From Sulfitobacter brevis (GTDB lineage Bacteria; Pseudomonadota; Alphaproteobacteria; Rhodobacterales; Rhodobacteraceae): a DNA stretch of 64,000 bases. The notes beneath the pieces are model-generated. The model saw only the letters and a list, made by a program, of their open reading frames with translations. It was not told the origin of the DNA and did no database searches. Both the position numbers and the translations under genes were made by a program. The DNA lies in the NCBI RefSeq assembly GCF_900112755.1, contig NZ_FOMW01000004.1, positions 186,001-250,000 on the forward strand, in the 5' to 3' direction. This document shows, one piece after another, positions 6,403-16,952 of the stretch. Position 1 is the stretch's first letter. Every line of letters begins with the position of its first letter.

Positions 6403-9369
6403 ATGACCGACCACCCCGCCAACGACCAGTTCCACGCCTCTTCCTTTTTGGAGGGCGAGAACGCCGATTACCTCGAAGCGATGTATGCGCGTTACGCGGA
6501 CGACCCCGGCGCGGTAGACGAAGCATGGCAAGCGTTCTTCAAGGCAATGGGCGATGACGGTCAAACCGCAAAGGCCGAGGCTGCAGGCCCGTCATGGGCG
6601 CGCCGCGACTGGCCGCCAACACCCGATGGCGACATCATGGGCGCGTTGACAGGTGTCTGGCCGACCCCGCCCGAGGACGCGAGAGCCGCAGGCGAAAAGA
6701 TCAAAGCCAAGGCTGCTGAAAAGGGCGTTGAAGTTTCCGATGAGGATCTGCGTCAGGCCGTGATGGACAGCATCCGCGCCTTGATGTTGATCCGTGCATA
6801 CCGGATTCGCGGCCACCTCGCGGCTGATCTGGACCCGCTCGGCATGCGTGAAACCGGCAATCTGCCCGAGCTTGACCCCAAGTCCTACGGCTTCACCGCC
6901 GCGGACATGGAACGCCCGATCTTCATCGACAACGTGCTTGGCCTTGAGATTGCGACGATGAAACAGATCGTCGACATCGTGCGCCGCACCTATTGCGGCA
7001 CCTTTGCGCTGCAATACATGCACATCTCCGACCCTGAACAATCCGCTTGGCTGAAAGAGCGTATCGAAGGCTTGGGCAAGGAAATCGAATTCACCCAGAA
7101 TGGCCGCAAGGCGATCCTGTCGAAGTTGGTCGAGGCCGAGGGCTTCGAAAAGTTCCTGCACGTCAAATATATGGGCACCAAACGGTTCGGTCTTGATGGT
7201 GGTGAAAGCCTCGTGCCGGCGATGGAGCAGATCATTAAGCGCGGCGGCCAGTTGGGCGTTAAGGATATCGTCATCGGCATGCCGCACCGTGGCCGTTTGT
7301 CGGTGCTGGCCAACGTGATGCAAAAACCCTACCGCGCGATCTTCAACGAGTTTCAGGGCGGCAGCTTTAAACCCGAAGACGTCGATGGCTCGGGCGATGT
7401 GAAGTACCACCTCGGTGCCTCCTCGGACCGTGAGTTTGACGGCAACTCGGTGCACTTGTCGCTAACCGCCAACCCTTCCCACCTTGAAGCGGTCAACCCC
7501 GTGGTCATCGGTAAGGTCCGCGCCAAGCAGGACCAGCTGAACGACAAGGACCGCACCGCCGTCATGCCTATCTTGCTACACGGCGACGCCGCCTTTGCAG
7601 GTCAGGGCGTTGTGGCCGAGTGTTTTGCGCTTTCAGGCCTCAAGGGGCACCGCACTGGCGGCACCATGCATATCGTGGTGAACAACCAGATTGGTTTCAC
7701 CACCGCACCGCATTTCAGCCGCTCGTCGCCCTATCCTACCGACAACGCGCTGGTCGTTGAGGCGCCGATCTTCCACGTCAACGGCGACGATCCCGAAGCT
7801 GTGGTCCACGCCGCCAAAGTGGCCACCGAATTCCGCCAGAAGTTCCACAAAGACGTGGTTATCGATCTGATCTGCTACCGTCGCTTTGGTCACAACGAAG
7901 GCGACGAGCCGATGTTTACCAATCCGGTGATGTACCAAAAGATTAAAGGCCACAAAACCACGCTCAGCCTTTATACCGACCGCCTGGTCAAGGATGGCCT
8001 CATCCCCGAAGGCGAGATCGAGGACATGAAGGCCGCGTTTCAGGCCCGTTTGAACGAGGAATTCGAAGCCGGTAAGGAATACCGCCCCAACAAGGCCGAC
8101 TGGCTGGATGGCAAATGGTCACATCTCGACCGGATGAAGGAAAAGAAATACCAGCGCGGCAAAACTGCGATCAAACCGGAAACGATGGAAGAAATCGGGC
8201 GCGCACTCAGCACCGCACCCAAGGGCTTCCCCGCGCATAAAACCATAACACGTCTGCTTGACGCGAAGGGAGAAATGTTCTCCAGCGGTACGGGCTTTGA
8301 CTGGGCCACTGCCGAGGCGATGGCGTTCGGGTCCTTGCTCACCGAAGGCTACAAAGTCCGGCTGTCCGGTCAGGACAGTTCTCGCGGGACATTCAGCCAG
8401 CGCCATTCGGCCCTGATCAACCAGAAAAATGAAGAGCGCTACTACCCCCTCAACCACATCCGTGAGGGTCAGGCCGAATACGAAGTCATTGACTCGATGC
8501 TCAGCGAATACGCGGTTCTTGGTTTCGAGTACGGCTACTCGCTGGCCGAGCCCAACGCCCTGACCCTGTGGGAAGCGCAGTTTGGTGATTTCGCCAATGG
8601 CGCGCAGATCATGTTTGACCAGTTCATCAGTTCGGGCGAGAGCAAGTGGCTGCGGATGTCCGGCCTCGTCTGCCTGATGCCCCACGGGCACGAAGGCCAA
8701 GGGCCGGAGCACTCGAGCGCCCGTCTGGAGCGGTTCCTGACCATGTGCGGCGGGGACAACTGGATCGTCGCCAACTGCACGACGCCCGCGAACTACTTCC
8801 ACATCCTGCGCCGCCAGTTGCATCGCGGCTATCGCAAGCCGCTGATGCTGATGACGCCTAAGTCGCTGCTGCGCCACAAGATGGCGGTCAGCAACGCCGA
8901 GGAATTCACCACCGGTTCCTCCTTCCACCGCGTGTTGTGGGACGACGCGCAGCAGGGCAACTCCGACACCAAACTGGTCGCGGATGACAAGATCAAGCGG
9001 GTGGTGATGTGTTCGGGCAAGGTCTACTATGACCTGCTCGAAGAGCGGGATGCCCGTGGTATTGACGACATCTACCTGCTGCGGTTCGAACAGTTCTACC
9101 CCTTCCCCGCGCAATCTGCGGTCAAGGAACTTGAGCGTTTCAAATCCGCCGAAATGGTCTGGTGTCAGGAAGAGCCCAAGAACCAAGGCGCATGGACCTT
9201 TATCGAACCCAATATCGAATGGGTTCTGGGCCGCATCAAAGCCAAACATAACCGCCCCGATTACGCTGGCCGCGCCACTGCCGCCTCACCCGCCACGGGT
9301 CTGGCAAGCCAGCACAAAGCCCAACAAGCAGCTCTCATCGACGACGCGCTGACACTCAAAGGAAACTAA
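6403..9369 (+). CDS. sucA: 2-oxoglutarate dehydrogenase E1 component
   Basis: A 988-residue thiamine-diphosphate enzyme that decarboxylates 2-oxoglutarate and succinylates the lipoyl group of E2 in the TCA cycle. The N-terminus FLEGENADYLEAMYARY is the conserved E2-binding start. The TPP domain shows GMPHRGRLSVLANV, GDAAFAGQGVVAE and the Mg-site stretch GGTMHIVVNNQIGFTT. The transketolase-like C-terminal domain has GQDSSRGTFSQRHS and LMPHGHEGQGPEHSSAR. Length is normal for an alphaproteobacterial SucA. An AAAGG site precedes ATG 6403. sucB follows after 3 bases, so the two are in one operon. Confidence 0.98.
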   Translation: MTDHPANDQFHASSFLEGENADYLEAMYARYADDPGAVDEAWQAFFKAMGDDGQTAKAEAAGPSWARRDWPPTPDGDIMGALTGVWPTPPEDARAAGEKIKAKAAEKGVEVSDEDLRQAVMDSIRALMLIRAYRIRGHLAADLDPLGMRETGNLPELDPKSYGFTAADMERPIFIDNVLGLEIATMKQIVDIVRRTYCGTFALQYMHISDPEQSAWLKERIEGLGKEIEFTQNGRKAILSKLVEAEGFEKFLHVKYMGTKRFGLDGGESLVPAMEQIIKRGGQLGVKDIVIGMPHRGRLSVLANVMQKPYRAIFNEFQGGSFKPEDVDGSGDVKYHLGASSDREFDGNSVHLSLTANPSHLEAVNPVVIGKVRAKQDQLNDKDRTAVMPILLHGDAAFAGQGVVAECFALSGLKGHRTGGTMHIVVNNQIGFTTAPHFSRSSPYPTDNALVVEAPIFHVNGDDPEAVVHAAKVATEFRQKFHKDVVIDLICYRRFGHNEGDEPMFTNPVMYQKIKGHKTTLSLYTDRLVKDGLIPEGEIEDMKAAFQARLNEEFEAGKEYRPNKADWLDGKWSHLDRMKEKKYQRGKTAIKPETMEEIGRALSTAPKGFPAHKTITRLLDAKGEMFSSGTGFDWATAEAMAFGSLLTEGYKVRLSGQDSSRGTFSQRHSALINQKNEERYYPLNHIREGQAEYEVIDSMLSEYAVLGFEYGYSLAEPNALTLWEAQFGDFANGAQIMFDQFISSGESKWLRMSGLVCLMPHGHEGQGPEHSSARLERFLTMCGGDNWIVANCTTPANYFHILRRQLHRGYRKPLMLMTPKSLLRHKMAVSNAEEFTTGSSFHRVLWDDAQQGNSDTKLVADDKIKRVVMCSGKVYYDLLEERDARGIDDIYLLRFEQFYPFPAQSAVKELERFKSAEMVWCQEEPKNQGAWTFIEPNIEWVLGRIKAKHNRPDYAGRATAASPATGLASQHKAQQAALIDDALTLKGN

Positions 9370-9372
9370 CCC

Positions 9373-10950
<1,578 letters not shown>

Positions 10951-10957
10951 AAACGCC

Positions 10958-10983
10958 GCAGGCCGGACCACCCTCCGGCCTGC
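10958..10983 (+). terminator. Strong hairpin after sucB
   Basis: GCAGGCCGGA (10958-10967) and TCCGGCCTGC (10974-10983) form a perfect 10-bp GC-rich stem with a 6-base loop, 7 bases after the sucB stop. No T-run follows, so it may act as a partial terminator or a 3'-end stabiliser separating sucCDAB from the MAPEG/lpd segment. The remaining bases to 11169 show no gene. Confidence 0.5.
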
Positions 10984-11169
10984 ACACCACGCGACAGCGC
11001 GTCGCCAACTCGCGCCCCGCCCGACCGCAGACCAGACAGTCTAACCCGCCCGCGAAGCAAACATATTGTTGCGCTATTTGCCCAAAGGTCGGACACTCCG
11101 AACTACAGCCTTCTGCACGACGCCGGAATTCGGGCGACCCTACCCGCCCCCAATCTCAAGGACCCCGCC

Positions 11170-11553
11170 ATGACCGAAACAACCATTCTTGCCGCCTATG
11201 GCCTTCTGGTCATGCTCACCGTCCTGATCCAGGTCCTCGGTGCCACGCGCCAACTCTCGATGGGCTATCTTATGTCGTCGCGCGACGAGACGCGCAGCAT
11301 GACTGGCATGACTGCCCGCGTCGCCCGAGCCCTCGACAATTCAGTCGTTGCCATGGCCCTCTTTGCGCCCGCAGTCTTGATCCTCGTACTGCTCGACCGG
11401 ACCAACGCCACCACCTTGCTTTGCGCCCAAGTGTTCCTGATTGCCCGCATCATCTATCTGCCTGTTTACGCCATGGGCGTCCCAACAATCCGCACACTGG
11501 CGTGGCTTGCAGGCTTCATCGCGACGGCCTTCCTCTATTTTCTCGCCCTCTAA
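11170..11553 (+). CDS. MAPEG family membrane protein (first of two)
   Basis: A 127-residue protein with four predicted transmembrane helices, the MAPEG fold (membrane-associated proteins in eicosanoid and glutathione metabolism). The stretch RVARALDNSVVAMALFAPAV (about residues 57-76) is the conserved Arg/Asn-containing helix; ARIIYLPVYAMGVPTIRTLAW is the family's C-terminal signature. Bacterial members are often annotated as glutathione S-transferase-like, but the substrate here is unknown. A paralogue lies at 11904-12299, and both sit between sucB and lpd. Confidence 0.88.
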   Translation: MTETTILAAYGLLVMLTVLIQVLGATRQLSMGYLMSSRDETRSMTGMTARVARALDNSVVAMALFAPAVLILVLLDRTNATTLLCAQVFLIARIIYLPVYAMGVPTIRTLAWLAGFIATAFLYFLAL

Positions 11554-11635
11554 CCCCCCCCGTCGCCGCCAATTCGGAACGCGACGGCTTGCCTGTGGGT
11601 TACCTCCTGAACGGCACAGCAAAGGACCCCGCACC

Positions 11636-11899
11636 ATGCAAATGATCTGTCACCACCTGATCACCGACTTCGACGCCTGGAAGGCCGCTTTCGACGCCGA
11701 CGACGAAGCCCGCCGCGCTGCCGGCCTAAGCGTCCTGCAAGTCTGGCGCGACAAACATGATGGAAAACATGCGTTTTTCCTGCTGCAAGTGAACGACCGC
11801 GACCGCGCCCAAGCATGGATCGACCGCTCCGACGCGCTCACCTCCGACGACAAAGGCACCGTCACCCAAGCTACCGCCTATTTTGTCGAAACCGCTTGA
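11636..11899 (+). CDS. Small cytoplasmic protein of unknown function
   Basis: An 87-residue soluble protein. The open frame extends far upstream, but ATG 11636 has an AAAGGA site 5-10 bases before it and the sequence before it lacks coding character. The pattern ICHHLITDFDAWKAAFDAD...LQVWRDKHDGKHAFFLLQVNDRDRAQAWIDR, alternating strand and helix, looks like a ferredoxin-like or dimeric alpha/beta barrel fold of the antibiotic-biosynthesis-monooxygenase kind; this is a fold guess, not an identification. It lies between the two MAPEG genes, with 4 bases before the second. Confidence 0.65.
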   Translation: MQMICHHLITDFDAWKAAFDADDEARRAAGLSVLQVWRDKHDGKHAFFLLQVNDRDRAQAWIDRSDALTSDDKGTVTQATAYFVETA

Positions 11900-11903
11900 A
11901 AGC

Positions 11904-12299
11904 ATGACCCCTGAACTCACCGCCCTGACCCTCGCCGCTCTGCTGCAAATCGGTCAATTCGCGCTCTACGCGATCCCCGCAAACCTAGAACTCGGCTCCG
12001 GATACACGATGTCGGCCCGCGACCGTGACCCTACGCGACAACTCTCCGAACGCACCGCCCGTTTGGGTCGGGCGTTCGACAACCATTTCCAAGGCCTGAT
12101 CCTCTTCGCTATCGCCGTAGCGGTCATCCAGATGTCCGCGCAAAACTCCGGCTTTACCGCAGCCTGCGCATGGATCTACCTCATCGCCCGCATCGCCTAC
12201 GTCCCGGCATACGCGCTTGGTTTGCGCCCGCATCGCTCGGTGATCTGGTTCATCGGCCTCATGGCCACCACCGCCATGCTCATCGCCGCCCTCTTTTGA
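11904..12299 (+). CDS. MAPEG family membrane protein (second of two)
   Basis: A 131-residue four-helix membrane protein paralogous to the product of 11170-11553. It shows ERTARLGRAFDNHFQGLILFAIAV (matching RVARALDNSVVAMALFAPAV of the first) and AWIYLIARIAYVPAYALGLRPHRSVIW. ATG 11904 is chosen over an in-frame TTG at 11883 because it begins 4 bases after the previous stop. The GSGYTMSARDRD loop corresponds to MGYLMSSRDETR in the first copy, so the pair arose by duplication and has diverged. Function unknown; membrane glutathione-linked detoxification is the usual guess for the family. Confidence 0.85.
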   Translation: MTPELTALTLAALLQIGQFALYAIPANLELGSGYTMSARDRDPTRQLSERTARLGRAFDNHFQGLILFAIAVAVIQMSAQNSGFTAACAWIYLIARIAYVPAYALGLRPHRSVIWFIGLMATTAMLIAALF

Positions 12300-12300
12300 G

Positions 12301-12360
12301 CTTCATTTGGCCCTGCAAACTCCGGGGGGGAGGCGCTTGCGCCGGCGGGCAACGCCCCCT
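12301..12360 (-). repeat. Dispersed intergenic element, copy E
   Basis: Read on the minus strand this is a GGGGC-GTT-GCCC hairpin, a C-run (CCTCCCCCCCC), GGAGTTT, then GGCCAAATGAAG. It shares its end TTCATTTGGCCC (plus-strand reading) with the copy at 40101 and closely resembles the copy at 62420. Unlike the others it is antisense to its neighbours (second MAPEG gene and lpd). Confidence 0.6.
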
Positions 12361-12440
12361 ACCTTGCGGGCAGAATACCGGGCCTTAACCTTCGCAAACC
12401 CGCATGATACAGACCGCCAAAACACCCAAAGGAGACCCCC

Positions 12441-13829
12441 ATGTCCAGCTATGATGTCATCGTGATCGGCTCCGGCCCCGGCGGCTATGTCGCCGCCATC
12501 CGCTGTGCGCAACTGGGCCTGAAAACCGCCTGCGTCGAAGGCCGCGAAACTCTTGGCGGCACCTGCCTTAACGTCGGTTGCATCCCCTCCAAGGCGCTGC
12601 TCCACGCCACCCATATGTTGCATGAAGCCGAACATAACTTCGCAGAAATGGGCCTGAAAGGAAAATCGCCGTCCGTCGACTGGAAGCAGATGCTGAGCTA
12701 CAAGCAATCCACCATCGACACCAATACCAAAGGCATCGAATTCCTGTTCAAAAAGAACAAGATCGATTGGCTCAAAGGCTGGGGCTCGGTGCCTGAAGCC
12801 GGCAAGGTCAAAGTCGGAGACGAGGTCCACGAGGCCAAAAACATTATCCTCGCCTCCGGCTCCGAGCCCGCCACCCTGCCCGGCATCGAAGTCGATGAAA
12901 AGATCATCGTCACCTCCACCGGAGCTTTGGAACTGGGCAAGGTGCCGCGCAGCATGGTGGTGATCGGCGCAGGTGTGATCGGGCTTGAATTGGGCAGCGT
13001 TTATGCCCGCCTCGGCGCCGAGGTGACCGTGATCGAATACCTCGACGCGATCACCCCCGGTATGGACCCCGAAGTGCAGAAGACCTTCCAGCGGATGCTT
13101 AAAAAGCAGGGGCTGAACTTCGTCATGGGTGCTGCCGTGCAAAAAGCCGAAGCCGCCAAGACCAAAGCCAAGGTCAGCTACAAACTGCGCAAGGACGATA
13201 GCGAACATGAGGTCGAAGCCGATGTCGTGCTCGTCGCCACGGGTCGCAAACCCTATACCGAAGGCCTCGGCCTCGACAAACTGGGCATCGAGATGACCAA
13301 GCGCGGCCAGATCGCCGTGAACGACCACTGGGAAACCTCGGTCAAGGGCATCTACGCCATCGGCGATGTGATCGAAGGCCCGATGTTGGCCCACAAAGCC
13401 GAAGACGAGGGCATGGCAGCGGCAGAGGTCATCGCAGGCAAGCATGGCCACGTGAATTACGGCGTGATCCCTGGCGTCATCTATACCCATCCCGAGGTCG
13501 CCAACGTCGGCGAAACCGAAGCCACTCTCAAAGAAGCGGGCCGCGCGTATAAGGTCGGGAAATTCAGCTTTATGGGCAACGCCCGCGCCAAGGCCGTATT
13601 TGCGGGCGACGGTTTCGTGAAAATCCTCGCTGACAAGGAAACCGACCGCATTCTGGGCTGTCACATCATCGGCCCCGGTGCGGGTGATCTGATCCACGAA
13701 GTTTGTGTTGCGATGGAGTTCGGTGCCTCAGCCCAAGACCTCGCGATGACCTGCCACGCCCACCCGACCTACTCCGAGGCGGTACGCGAAGCTGCCCTCG
13801 CCTGCGGCGCTGGCGCGATCCACATGTGA
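12441..13829 (+). CDS. lpd: Dihydrolipoyl dehydrogenase (E3)
   Basis: A 462-residue FAD flavoprotein that reoxidises dihydrolipoyl groups with NAD+. Visible are the N-terminal FAD dinucleotide fold ([10 protein letters not shown]), the redox-active disulfide C42/C47 in [13 protein letters not shown], the NAD-binding fold ([20 protein letters not shown]), the FAD-binding [16 protein letters not shown], and the C-terminal dimer-interface HAHPTYSE with the catalytic His-Glu. A strong AAAGGAGA site precedes ATG 12441. As the last gene of the sucABlpd series it is most likely the E3 of the 2-oxoglutarate dehydrogenase complex. A hairpin follows at 13839. Confidence 0.97.
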   Translation: MSSYDVIVIGSGPGGYVAAIRCAQLGLKTACVEGRETLGGTCLNVGCIPSKALLHATHMLHEAEHNFAEMGLKGKSPSVDWKQMLSYKQSTIDTNTKGIEFLFKKNKIDWLKGWGSVPEAGKVKVGDEVHEAKNIILASGSEPATLPGIEVDEKIIVTSTGALELGKVPRSMVVIGAGVIGLELGSVYARLGAEVTVIEYLDAITPGMDPEVQKTFQRMLKKQGLNFVMGAAVQKAEAAKTKAKVSYKLRKDDSEHEVEADVVLVATGRKPYTEGLGLDKLGIEMTKRGQIAVNDHWETSVKGIYAIGDVIEGPMLAHKAEDEGMAAAEVIAGKHGHVNYGVIPGVIYTHPEVANVGETEATLKEAGRAYKVGKFSFMGNARAKAVFAGDGFVKILADKETDRILGCHIIGPGAGDLIHEVCVAMEFGASAQDLAMTCHAHPTYSEAVREAALACGAGAIHM

Positions 13830-13838
13830 TTTAGAGTA

Positions 13839-13863
13839 TTGAGGCGGAGTTTCTCCGCCTCAA
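13839..13863 (+). terminator. Hairpin terminator after lpd
   Basis: TTGAGGCGGAG (13839-13849) and CTCCGCCTCAA (13853-13863) pair perfectly over 11 bp around a TTT loop, 9 bases after the lpd stop and 25 bases before the end of the convergent PNPOx-like gene. The T-run is missing, but the stem is symmetrical and could serve both strands. Confidence 0.65.
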
Positions 13864-13888
13864 TCTGCCCACCCGACGCAGGGCGGGC

Positions 13889-14493
13889 TTACCACATCGT
13901 CTTGGCAGCCCGCGCGCCCCATGCTGCGTCATAGGCCTGCCCGCCCTGGTCACCTTGACTGACTTCGCTAAGTATCTCGCCCGCTGTGGGCAGATCGGCG
14001 CTCTCGTCTTTGCCTGACCAAGTCCCCGCCCGCATCAGCGCCCGCGCACATTGCGAATAGACCTCGGCCACCGAAATTAAGATTACCGTCGCAGGCTGCC
14101 GCCCAGCCTTCTCAAACCGCGTCCGCATCTCGGCATCGTCAGTCAGATAAGCCGTGCCGTTGATCCGCACGACGTTGTGCGACCCTGCCACCATAAACAG
14201 CAGCGATACCCGCCCGTCCGCAACAATATTGCGCAGCGAATCCAGCCGGTTGTTGCCACGCCAATCGGGCATGGCGAGGGTCTGTGGGTCTATCGTGGCT
14301 ACCACTGGACCGTCATCGCCGCGCGGGCTGCAATCGGTGCCTTGTGGCCCGATAGTGCTCAACATGCAGAGCTTTGAGGCTTCAATCCATTGCGGTACAG
14401 CGGGGTTAGATGATCGGCAACCTTGCGGATCGCAGGCGCGGCTGGCACCCCATAGAGCGCCTCTAGCGCTGGAATTTCTTCAATTTTTCGCAT
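13889..14493 (-). pseudogene. Pyridoxamine 5'-phosphate oxidase-family gene with a frameshift
   Basis: From ATG 14493 the frame reads MRKIEEIPALEALYGV and continues to LYR at codon 34, then goes out of frame and stops at codon 46. The other frame continues the family sequence directly: QWIEASKLCMLSTIG followed by GTDCSPRGDDGPV. One missing base in an AA run near 14390-14392 explains both. Restored, the protein would be 201 residues, the size of PNPOx-like flavin-binding split-barrel proteins (often annotated MSMEG_1061-type). The downstream piece alone could start at ATG 14365 (158 residues). The start overlaps the plsC end by 14 bases. Either a true recent pseudogene or a sequencing error. 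Confidence 0.75.
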
Positions 14494-15214
14494 CGGCGTG
14501 GGTCCATCCCGCCTCGGCCAGCAGCGCGTCCGAGGCTGTCTCGACCTCAGCCTCCAACCGCTTCATAAAGGCGTCCTTACTCAGTCCCGGTTCGATCGGC
14601 GCGAGAAACTCCACCACCGCCACTCCGGGCCGGCGGTACAGCCCGCGACGCGGCCAGAAGTAACCTGCGTTGGTCGCCACAGGCACACAAGTCTGACCCA
14701 ACTGGTCATAGAGCACCGCCGTGCCAACCTTATAGGGCACGCTGATCCCCGGTGCGACGCGGGTACCTTGGGAATAGATCACGATCTGGCCGGGTTCCAG
14801 TTCGCCGGCCTTAACGTCAGCCATCATCTTGGTGATCGCCTTACCGCGCTTGCCGCGATCAACGGCGATCATTTGCATGCGCTTGGCATACTGGCCAATC
14901 ACCGGCGTCCACAAGATCTCGCGCTTCATGATGAATTTGGCCCGCGGCAAGGCGTGAAAGATCATCATGATGTCCAGAAATGACTGGTGCTTCGCTGGCA
15001 CCAGAACCGCGCCTTGCGGGACTTCCCCGCGCACTTCGCAGCGCAAGCCGATCAACCAGCGCGCCGTCCACATGCACCATGCGGAATAGGCTTTGCACGC
15101 GGCATAGGCACCCCGCTTCGAGAACATCGCCCAAGGCGCATAGAGCAGCCCGACAACGGGCATCGCGATGGTCGCCTGCATAATGTACAGAATTGACCGT
15201 ATCCATTGCAGCAT
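14480..15214 (-). CDS. plsC: 1-acyl-sn-glycerol-3-phosphate acyltransferase
   Basis: A 244-residue membrane-associated acyltransferase that makes phosphatidic acid from lysophosphatidic acid. The HX4D catalytic motif is H76QSFLD81, preceded by an N-terminal hydrophobic region. The second motif reads IYSQGTR rather than the textbook PEGTR, a Gln-for-Glu form I recall from other alphaproteobacteria. The open frame extends far upstream through ftsX, but ATG 15214 overlaps the ftsX stop (ATGA) and gives the normal length. Part of a coupled ftsE-ftsX-plsC-PNPOx series. Confidence 0.92.
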   Translation of the reverse strand: MLQWIRSILYIMQATIAMPVVGLLYAPWAMFSKRGAYAACKAYSAWCMWTARWLIGLRCEVRGEVPQGAVLVPAKHQSFLDIMMIFHALPRAKFIMKREILWTPVIGQYAKRMQMIAVDRGKRGKAITKMMADVKAGELEPGQIVIYSQGTRVAPGISVPYKVGTAVLYDQLGQTCVPVATNAGYFWPRRGLYRRPGVAVVEFLAPIEPGLSKDAFMKRLEAEVETASDALLAEAGWTHADAKN

Positions 15215-16119
15215 CAGCTCAACTCCCCAAGGGTGCGCCTCGCCGCGGCACCCGTCGCCGCAAAGGCCACCACACCCGACAGCAGCGGAACGAACACCGG
15301 CAATATCCAGTGCCAGCCCTGAAAGCGCACACCTGTCAAAAATCCGGCATCCGATTGCGCACCGGGCAAAAGCAACACCGCGAACATCGCAAGCACAGTC
15401 CCCACGGCAGCGCCCGAAAGCGCACGCAAGGTAAAGCGCCGGATGAAGGCTTGCGCGATATACCGGTCGGTCGCCCCGACCAGCCTCAGCACCGCGATCA
15501 CCTGCGCATTGGCCGACAGGGCCGCATTCGCAGCCAAGGTGATCATCGCCGCAACGGTCGCCGTGATCAGCAGGATCAGCACCCAACCTAACAGCCGCAA
15601 CCGCGACGCGGCCTGCACCAAGGGCAGCCGCCAACGGCCGTGATCGTCCAGAATAGCCCCCGGCACCTCGGCTGAAAGCCGCAACCGCAAACCAGCAGGA
15701 TCAAGACCATTGTCGTCTTCGAGCACTTCGATCAACTGCGGCACCGGCAATTGATCAAGCTTCAGGTCCGGTCCGAACCACGGGGCCAGCAATTCCTGCT
15801 GCTCTTCCATGGTCAAGGCCCGCGCTTTCGCAACACCCTTTGTGGTCTCCAGAATGCGCAGCGCGGCTTCGGTCTGGGCGGCACGCTGATCCAGTGGCGC
15901 CACAATGCGGATGGTCGCGGTACGCCCCAACTCATCACCCCATCGTTGTGCCAAACGGCCCGATGCCAAAGACAGCGCCAGTGCAAAAACCGCCAGAAAT
16001 GCCATCGCCGCTGCCGCAAACAGGGTCAGTTGCGCGGTAAAACCCGAAGGCGGCACCACACGGTCGGCCTGTTTGTCACCTGCCCGCAGGGCTTGCAAAA
16101 CTTTGAGGTCCAGCTTCAC
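15214..16119 (-). CDS. ftsX: Cell division protein FtsX
   Basis: A 301-residue permease-like protein with the FtsX layout: one transmembrane helix near residues 27-50 (LTLFAAAAMAFLAVFALALSL), a periplasmic domain of about 110 residues, and three further helices (VLILLITATVAAMITL, ALSGAAVGTVLAMFAVLLL, ILPVFVPLLSGVVAFAATG). With FtsE it forms the divisome ABC complex that controls peptidoglycan hydrolases. It overlaps ftsE by 4 bases and plsC by 1. The N-terminal cytoplasmic segment is short, without the long extension of E. coli FtsX. Confidence 0.9.
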   Translation of the reverse strand: MKLDLKVLQALRAGDKQADRVVPPSGFTAQLTLFAAAAMAFLAVFALALSLASGRLAQRWGDELGRTATIRIVAPLDQRAAQTEAALRILETTKGVAKARALTMEEQQELLAPWFGPDLKLDQLPVPQLIEVLEDDNGLDPAGLRLRLSAEVPGAILDDHGRWRLPLVQAASRLRLLGWVLILLITATVAAMITLAANAALSANAQVIAVLRLVGATDRYIAQAFIRRFTLRALSGAAVGTVLAMFAVLLLPGAQSDAGFLTGVRFQGWHWILPVFVPLLSGVVAFAATGAAARRTLGELS

Positions 16120-16787
16120 AGGTCTGCCCCCGCCAGTTGCACGCGCCGATTGGCGATCCGCAAAACCCGCGCCTGCACATGCGCCTTGGTGGCGCGGATC
16201 AGGCTCAGGTCATGGGTGGCGATCAACACAGTCTTGCCCATCTTGTTCAATTCGATCAGCAGCCGCAGCAAACGTTGGGACATTTCCCAGTCGATGTTGC
16301 CTGTCGGCTCATCGGCCAGCACCACATCCGGCGACATGATCACTGCTCGCGCCAGCGCGGCCCGCTGACGCTCTCCGCCCGACAGTTCTGCTGGCAGGGC
16401 ATTGGCGCGGTTCGTCAGCCCGACCCACGACATTAATTCGTCAAGGTCAGCGCCCTCGGATGATCTGCCGGAAACGGTCAACGGCAGCTTGATATTTTCC
16501 GATACGTCAAGATGATCAAGGAACTTAACATCCTGATGCACCACGCCAACACGGCGGCGCACCATGGCGATGTCATCGCGGTCAAGCTCACGCACATCGG
16601 CGCCAAACACCCGAATATGCCCTGCTGTGGGCAGCAGGGCGCCATAGCAAAGCTTCATTAAAGTAGTCTTACCCGCCCCCGAAGGGCCGGTCAGAAAATG
16701 AAACGATCCTGCGGCCAGCTTGAGCGAAATATCCGATAGCAATTCACCGCCACCATAGCTGTAAGCCACATTTTCCAGCTCGATCAC
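16116..16787 (-). CDS. ftsE: Cell division ATP-binding protein FtsE
   Basis: A 223-residue ABC ATPase: Walker A GPSGAGKT (about residues 35-42), Q-loop VVHQDVKFLDHL, signature LSGGERQRAALARA, Walker B VVLADEPTGNID and the H-loop THD. The FLDHLDVSENI segment is typical of FtsE. It is the partner of FtsX and leads a minus-strand operon. The 165 bases to the divergent zinc-ribbon gene at 16953 must hold both promoters; I could not define them convincingly. Confidence 0.94.
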   Translation of the reverse strand: MIELENVAYSYGGGELLSDISLKLAAGSFHFLTGPSGAGKTTLMKLCYGALLPTAGHIRVFGADVRELDRDDIAMVRRRVGVVHQDVKFLDHLDVSENIKLPLTVSGRSSEGADLDELMSWVGLTNRANALPAELSGGERQRAALARAVIMSPDVVLADEPTGNIDWEMSQRLLRLLIELNKMGKTVLIATHDLSLIRATKAHVQARVLRIANRRVQLAGADL

Positions 16788-16952
16788 AAAAGCACCCCGC
16801 GAATGACGACCTGTTGTGCCTCAGCACCGCTCGGGTTTCAATGCACCACTTGAGCGCTTGCAGCCCAGATACTACTTTTCCTGTTGTATTCTAGGACATA
16901 TGCTAAGGGTTAACGCCCGACGAGGGGCGAAAACAGAGACCAGGGATAGAAA

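Noticed and set aside
12303-13697. 464-residue open frame antisense to lpd
   Set aside because: Shadow of the dihydrolipoyl dehydrogenase frame.
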